Positions 35,554 through 39,135 of a stretch of DNA of 39,135 bases are shown one piece after another. A program made the translations under genes and the position numbers. The notes beneath the pieces were generated by a model. The model was not told where the DNA came from. It saw nothing but the letters and a program-made list of their open reading frames with translations, and made no database searches. Every line of letters starts with the position of its first letter. Positions within the stretch are counted from its first letter, which is position 1. The stretch is from Candidatus Gastranaerophilales bacterium (GTDB lineage Bacteria > Cyanobacteriota > Vampirovibrionia > Gastranaerophilales > Gastranaerophilaceae), in assembly GCA_944325075.1 (NCBI GenBank), contig CALUYU010000017.1, positions 1-39,135 on the forward strand, written 5' to 3'.

Positions 35554-37200
35554 TTAACCACACTCTTCAATAATATGTTCAAGAACCTCTTTGGCCTCAG
35601 GAGGAAGTTTATCCCGCCCGCCCAAATAGGTTTCTCTCGATTTAACAAAATCTATACGGTCTTTAATCCTCTCAATAAAGAAGTTTCGGTAACTTTGATC
35701 GCTAAATGTACGGTCAAAACCTTTAATATCCATAGTTTCAATACCTGAAAAGTTCTCCCATTTATGAAAAGCTGCTTTATTTTCAACAATCATTTCAATA
35801 ACTGAAAGCGTATCAGAGGCTTGAACTTTCTTATCCATGTAATCACCGGTATTAAGAATATAACATTCAACGCCATCTTCAAAAAGCTTTTTATACCTTG
35901 TAAAATCTAAAGCCAAAGGATATACTCTGAAAGGGTTTGCATAAGGCTCAAAAACAAGCGCATTAGGATCTACTCCCTCAGCAAGCCTTTCAGCCACAGT
36001 TCGTTTTGTAGCAAGACAAGCCCCCATAACAGCACCAAGAGATGGAGACAAAAGCTTTAATACCGGAGGAAGAGCCGGATCTTTCATAAGCCAAAAAATT
36101 GCATTTAATGGTTCATTTATCCGGTTTACCCTTACAGGTGACCAGAGTTTTGATTTTACGGCCCGCCCGTTGCCGTTTCTTATATCCTCCGGAACCGAAT
36201 ATAATTTCCCGTCAGACAGCATTATCACACCTTCATTTTGATGCGTCAGGATAAATTTATTATCTTCATGATTAAGCGGGTAATCTATTGTTTTATCAAA
36301 ATAAGAGGGCTCAAGAGCAATTGAGAACTTTCTATCAGTATTAATAATGAAAGCATCGTCATGCAAGATTGTAATATTATACTTATTATTGTGTTTTGCG
36401 TGTGTAATAGTAGACTTTCCGGAGCCGGATAATCCAAAAACCGCAATTTGAAATGTTTTATCATTATTTAAATTATAACGTTTCATCCCTCCATGACAGC
36501 AAGCATATCCATGCCTTGCAGCAATAGCCCAGGCAAGCGTAAGAGTACCTTTTTTATGTTCGCCAAAATATCTCATCCCGAGAATAACCGCACAATTATG
36601 TTCCGGATCAAAAAGAGTTAATCCATAAGGGAAATCAGGATGAGACCAATCCGGATCAGAAAAGACATAAATATCACTTTCATCCATCCTGAGAGAATTT
36701 TCATATAATTTTCTATATTCATCATTTACATACTGAAAATTTAACATCCAGGAATAAAGCGTATTTTCAAAATTTTCAGGAATAAGCAAATGCGCTTTAA
36801 CCATAAAATCAGAATCCAGACCGATTATTGTTTGAGCTTTATACAACTTCCTGAATCTTGTCTTATAAACCGCCTCGCGAATAACCGGCAATAGAACATT
36901 TAAATCACAATTCGGTTCCCCTAGAATTTTTCTTGCAGCCATACATCTTCCAACAACAGCACCGTCGTTAAACAAAAGCTGATTTGCTCCATCCGGAAGC
37001 CCTGATTTTTCAGGTTCAAAAACCGGCATTCCGGTAAGTTCAACCGTTCCCGGAGAGTTTTTTGCAAGTTCGTACGCAGACGAAACATCTCCTACTTCTA
37101 TGACATTATTTCCGAAAAAAGAAGTCATAATAGTTGCCCGTAAAGAAGACATGCCGTTTTTTAGCTTAATATTATCATTATAAAAATCAATAGTAGCCAT
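35554..37200 (-). CDS. pckA: Phosphoenolpyruvate carboxykinase (ATP)
   Basis: Oxaloacetate + ATP to PEP + CO2 + ADP, reversible. 548 residues, in the range of ATP-type enzymes. Kinase-1a P-loop GLSGSGKST at 256-264, metal-binding HDDAF at 280-284, YFGEHKKGTLTLAWAIAARHG at 211-231 as the substrate-site block. The N-terminus is more divergent than in the E. coli type. The ribosome site is weak; no clear promoter is identified. Together with PPDK it links C3 and C4 acids. Confidence 0.93.
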   Translation of the reverse strand: MATIDFYNDNIKLKNGMSSLRATIMTSFFGNNVIEVGDVSSAYELAKNSPGTVELTGMPVFEPEKSGLPDGANQLLFNDGAVVGRCMAARKILGEPNCDLNVLLPVIREAVYKTRFRKLYKAQTIIGLDSDFMVKAHLLIPENFENTLYSWMLNFQYVNDEYRKLYENSLRMDESDIYVFSDPDWSHPDFPYGLTLFDPEHNCAVILGMRYFGEHKKGTLTLAWAIAARHGYACCHGGMKRYNLNNDKTFQIAVFGLSGSGKSTITHAKHNNKYNITILHDDAFIINTDRKFSIALEPSYFDKTIDYPLNHEDNKFILTHQNEGVIMLSDGKLYSVPEDIRNGNGRAVKSKLWSPVRVNRINEPLNAIFWLMKDPALPPVLKLLSPSLGAVMGACLATKRTVAERLAEGVDPNALVFEPYANPFRVYPLALDFTRYKKLFEDGVECYILNTGDYMDKKVQASDTLSVIEMIVENKAAFHKWENFSGIETMDIKGFDRTFSDQSYRNFFIERIKDRIDFVKSRETYLGGRDKLPPEAKEVLEHIIEECG

Positions 37201-37618
37201 TCACAATTTAAACCCAAACTTATTACATAAAAAGAATTTTATAACAAAAAAAAGAATAAGGATTAATTGTTAAGTTTTATGGCATAATTGCTGAGATAGA
37301 GGAAAATATATTAAGAATGGACAAGAGTAATTAAATAATATTTTATTCTACCAGCTTTTTTAACCATGCTAATAGCATGGCTTTTTTATCAATATTTTAT
37401 TAGAAATTCGTTTTTTGTGTAATTTTTTGTGTAATTTTTATGCTTGTACACTTAATTAGTATTTAAAAATAATAGTCCAAAAGCATTGTTATTCCTAAAT
37501 TTTAAGGTTATTTTATCACATTGCTTGATTTTTTAGTATTTTTTAGGTTAAATTATTAATATAATGAAATTTTAATCATTATTTTTTCAAGATCCCAATT
37601 GAATAAAAACCTGGAAAC
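37201..37618 (+). other. AT-rich spacer between pckA and the tRNA
   Basis: About 420 nt without a credible gene. It holds an orphan plus-strand terminator (37364-37387), a five-codon frame ATG GAC AAG AGT AAT TAA just before it at about 37317, and a TATAAT at 37560-37565 that probably serves the tRNA. Confidence 0.6.
37364..37387 (+). terminator. Orphan intrinsic terminator
   Basis: CCATGCT, loop AAT, AGCATGG (37364-37380), then C and six T. There is no plus-strand gene upstream. Confidence 0.8.
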
Positions 37619-37691
37619 GGGCTCGTGGCGCAGCGGTTAGCGCAGTGGACTCATAATCCATTGGTCGTCAGTTCGAATCTGACCGAGCCCA
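37619..37691 (+). tRNA. tRNA with CAU anticodon (Met elongator or Ile2)
   Basis: 73 nt with full cloverleaf: acceptor GGGCTCG/CGAGCCC, D stem GCGC/GCGC, anticodon stem GTGGA/TCCAT with loop CTCATAA, T arm GTCAG-TTCGAAT-CTGAC, discriminator A. The 3' CCA is not encoded; six T follow at once. CAU may be read as Met or, after lysidine modification, as Ile. The TGGTCG variable-region pattern leans to Ile2, but this is not decisive. It is not an initiator: the acceptor starts with a paired G1-C72. Confidence 0.93.
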
Positions 37692-37697
37692 TTTTTT

Positions 37698-38186
37698 ATG
37701 GATTTTTTAGGGGATACTCATAATCCCCTGGCCGCAAAAACATTTAAAATCTTTATATTAAGTATACTTATTATTTATAGTCTTTTTTTCATTTTAGGAA
37801 GTACTTCTGCACCAATTATGGCTTATTTACACAAATATGATCTGTCTGCACAATTAACTTCATTATATATGTTTTCTTGTCATCAGCAACCTGACCGTTC
37901 ATTTTGGATTTTTAATTATCCAATTGCTATATGTTGCAGATGTTATGGATTTTATTTAGGTATAATAATCTCCTCTTTATTAATGCTACTGATTGAAAAT
38001 TTAAAAATTAATATTAAAACTATTATTACAATGTCTGTGATTATTTTAGTTGACCTAGCAATAAATTATTTTAAACAAAATGTTAATACCGGAAATTTTG
38101 TAAGATTTACAGTTGGGCTAATGATGGGAATGATATTTATCATCATTATTGATCAAATATTAACAATAAAAAGGAGAAAAGTATGA
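37698..38186 (+). CDS. DUF2085 membrane protein
   Basis: 162 residues with about four hydrophobic helices. The family's conserved block is present: CHQQPDRSFW (61-70) and CCRCYGFYLG (79-88). The function of DUF2085 is unknown; the paired Cys-His/Cys-x-C motifs suggest metal or redox chemistry at the membrane. The ATG lies 7 nt after the tRNA with only six T between, and no Shine-Dalgarno is visible. Codons 5-11 form a hairpin like the tRNA's anticodon arm (37710-37728). The stop overlaps the next ATG by 4 nt (ATGA). Confidence 0.85.
   Translation: MDFLGDTHNPLAAKTFKIFILSILIIYSLFFILGSTSAPIMAYLHKYDLSAQLTSLYMFSCHQQPDRSFWIFNYPIAICCRCYGFYLGIIISSLLMLLIENLKINIKTIITMSVIILVDLAINYFKQNVNTGNFVRFTVGLMMGMIFIIIIDQILTIKRRKV
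37710..37728 (+). other. Anticodon-arm-like hairpin inside the DUF2085 gene
   Basis: GGGGAT (37710-37715), 7-nt loop ACTCATA, ATCCCC (37723-37728). ACTCATAATCC is identical to tRNA positions 37649-37659, and the following TGG-CG also matches. Confidence 0.6.
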
Positions 38187-38788
38187 AAAGAAAAAAGCTT
38201 ATTGCAACATTTTTATTATTCACATCTGTAACTTTGTTTTTTACAAATACATGCGTAAAAGGAGAATCTTTATATGATTTTTTGCAAACAACAAATCGCG
38301 AAAATATCAATGCGAGAATGGAATATCCTTCAATGCCAAAACAAATTATTACACCCAGACAGATTAAGTTACCAGCAAATACTCCGGTAATAATCAAAAG
38401 TAACGAAACAGTTTCAACACGGGATGTTGTAAGCGGTTCAACAGTAAAATTCACAGTTTTACAAGATGTAAAATCCGCCGATGGAATGGTATTAATAAAA
38501 TCAGGAACCCCCGTTTCTGCACAGATTGTTTTTGCTAAGGACAGAGGCAGAATAGGTTCATCCGGGCAAATTACAATAAGTGATTTCCATACAACGGCAA
38601 TAGACGGAACATATGTTCCTCTCTCAGGAACTGTTGCCCAGCATCCTGATGATAAAATGGTACTCTCAATATGTTTAGGAGTCATTATATGTCCATTGTT
38701 CCTGCTAATGCGAGGTGAAGATGCTCAAGTTCCTGCAGGAACAACTAAAAATTCATACACTGCCAGTGATGTGTATATAAAAATATAA
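38183..38788 (+). CDS. Secreted beta-domain protein, paralogue of 16533-17084
   Basis: 201 residues, signal peptide about 1-29. Residues about 66-150 (TPVIIKSNETVSTRDVVSGSTVKFTVLQDV... SGTPVSAQIVFAKDRG) match the strand pattern of 16533-17084. A hydrophobic helix near 165-178 (SICLGVIICPLFLL) could be a membrane anchor. AAGGAG lies before ATG 38183. It is coupled to the DUF2085 gene, so the two may act together in the envelope. No named family. Confidence 0.78.
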   Translation: MKRKKLIATFLLFTSVTLFFTNTCVKGESLYDFLQTTNRENINARMEYPSMPKQIITPRQIKLPANTPVIIKSNETVSTRDVVSGSTVKFTVLQDVKSADGMVLIKSGTPVSAQIVFAKDRGRIGSSGQITISDFHTTAIDGTYVPLSGTVAQHPDDKMVLSICLGVIICPLFLLMRGEDAQVPAGTTKNSYTASDVYIKI

Positions 38789-39064
38789 CTATAAAAATAA
38801 GATAATATTTATACACCTTTCCCCACTACTAAAGATAAAAAGTATGGGGAATTTTCTTGTTTATTTATATAGTATATTAGACTATAAAAAATTTTGACAA
38901 AAACCCTTCTTTCCCTTGAGGTTCGTTACCTCCATAACCTACATATAAATATACCAATAAAAATTGTCCAGCGGAGCATTATATGGATGTGCTTCTGGTT
39001 TCTCCCCCCCATTACATAATAAATAATTTTTAAATATAATTTTCTACTTTACAATAAAATATTT
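38789..39064. repeat. Spacer with relatives of the 18-kb repeats
   Basis: A weak hairpin (TTCCCCA...TGGGGAA, about 38819-38852) may end the preceding operon. 38893-38930 repeats the TTGAC-AAA-CCCTTCT-TCCCTTGAGGTTCGTTAC block of 18270-18305. 38968-39002 is a decayed family C end (CAGCGGAGCATTATATGGATGT). No gene is seen. Confidence 0.6.
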
Positions 39065-39135
39065 GGCTCTGTCACAACAAATGGTTGATTTTTGACGAGA
39101 AATAGCGTATAATAATAGTAAGAAACAGTACCACC
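39065..39135 (+). mobile_element. Possible left end of an insertion sequence (cut by window edge)
   Basis: GGCTCTGTCACAACAAATGG begins at 39065, followed by TTTTTGACG, a layout seen at ends of some ISL3- or IS6-like elements. A good outward promoter follows (39085-39113). The transposase would lie beyond the window, so this is tentative. Confidence 0.3.
39085..39113 (+). promoter_or_regulatory. Promoter at the window edge
   Basis: TTGATT (39085-39090), a 17-nt spacer, TATAAT (39108-39113), reading out of the window. Confidence 0.65.

Noticed and set aside
37619..37691. Initiator tRNA-fMet
   Set aside because: Position 1-72 is a normal G-C pair and the anticodon stem lacks three consecutive G-C pairs.

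Overview
The window reads as a gut-type, non-photosynthetic relative of cyanobacteria (Vampirovibrionia/'Melainabacteria', probably Gastranaerophilales). This lineage call is inference. It rests on low GC with strong AT bias, beta and epsilon ATP synthase genes standing alone as a pair (as in the cyanobacterial atpBE operon), a filamentous-adhesin gene of the LktA-like type, pilin-like 'AFTLAEVLITLGIIGVVAAMT' leaders, and many short secreted proteins with no recognisable family.

Layout. 1-400: decayed dispersed repeat, an orphan plus-strand terminator, then the terminator of ppdK. 0.4-7.1 kb (minus): pyruvate phosphate dikinase, a split chromate transporter pair, a matrixin-like metalloprotease, atpC and atpD. 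7.2-17.1 kb: secreted unknowns, a nitrilase-family amidohydrolase, a small HTH protein, glutamine-dependent NAD synthetase, a GNAT acetyltransferase, a DUF47/PiT phosphate uptake pair, a degenerate M48-like secreted protein and a second secreted protein. 17.1-19.7 kb: a pilin-like gene whose 5' end is a 54-bp triplication without a start codon, next to about 1.8 kb of mosaic, hairpin-rich repeats. 19.7-22.5 kb: cupin plus MarR regulator with a clear operator, then rarA. 22.7-25.5 kb: a 928-residue coiled-coil protein. 25.7-29 kb: GGGtGRT protein, its Fe-S scaffold partner and trmFO. 29-31.6 kb: a HEPN/MNT toxin-antitoxin pair, chorismate synthase and a solute-binding lipoprotein. 31.8-35.5 kb: a 1226-residue secreted adhesin with an Asp-Ala tract and a C-terminal PilZ-like domain. 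35.5-39.1 kb: ATP-dependent PEP carboxykinase, a CAU-anticodon tRNA, a DUF2085 membrane protein, a secreted protein, and repeats with a possible IS end at the edge.

How genes fit together. PPDK and PEP carboxykinase both act at the PEP/pyruvate/oxaloacetate node. DUF47 and PiT form a phosphate uptake unit. MarR and cupin form one autoregulated transcript. The GGGtGRT protein and the scaffold form a conserved Fe-S-linked pair. Several genes (chromate transporter, small HTH, GNAT, trmFO) have a -10 box exactly 6 nt before the ATG and no Shine-Dalgarno sequence, so they look leaderless.

The signals most worth following are the triplicated pilin leader, the exported protein with a complete PilZ signature, an anticodon-arm-like hairpin inside the gene just after the tRNA, and the repeat families whose stems show compensatory base changes.
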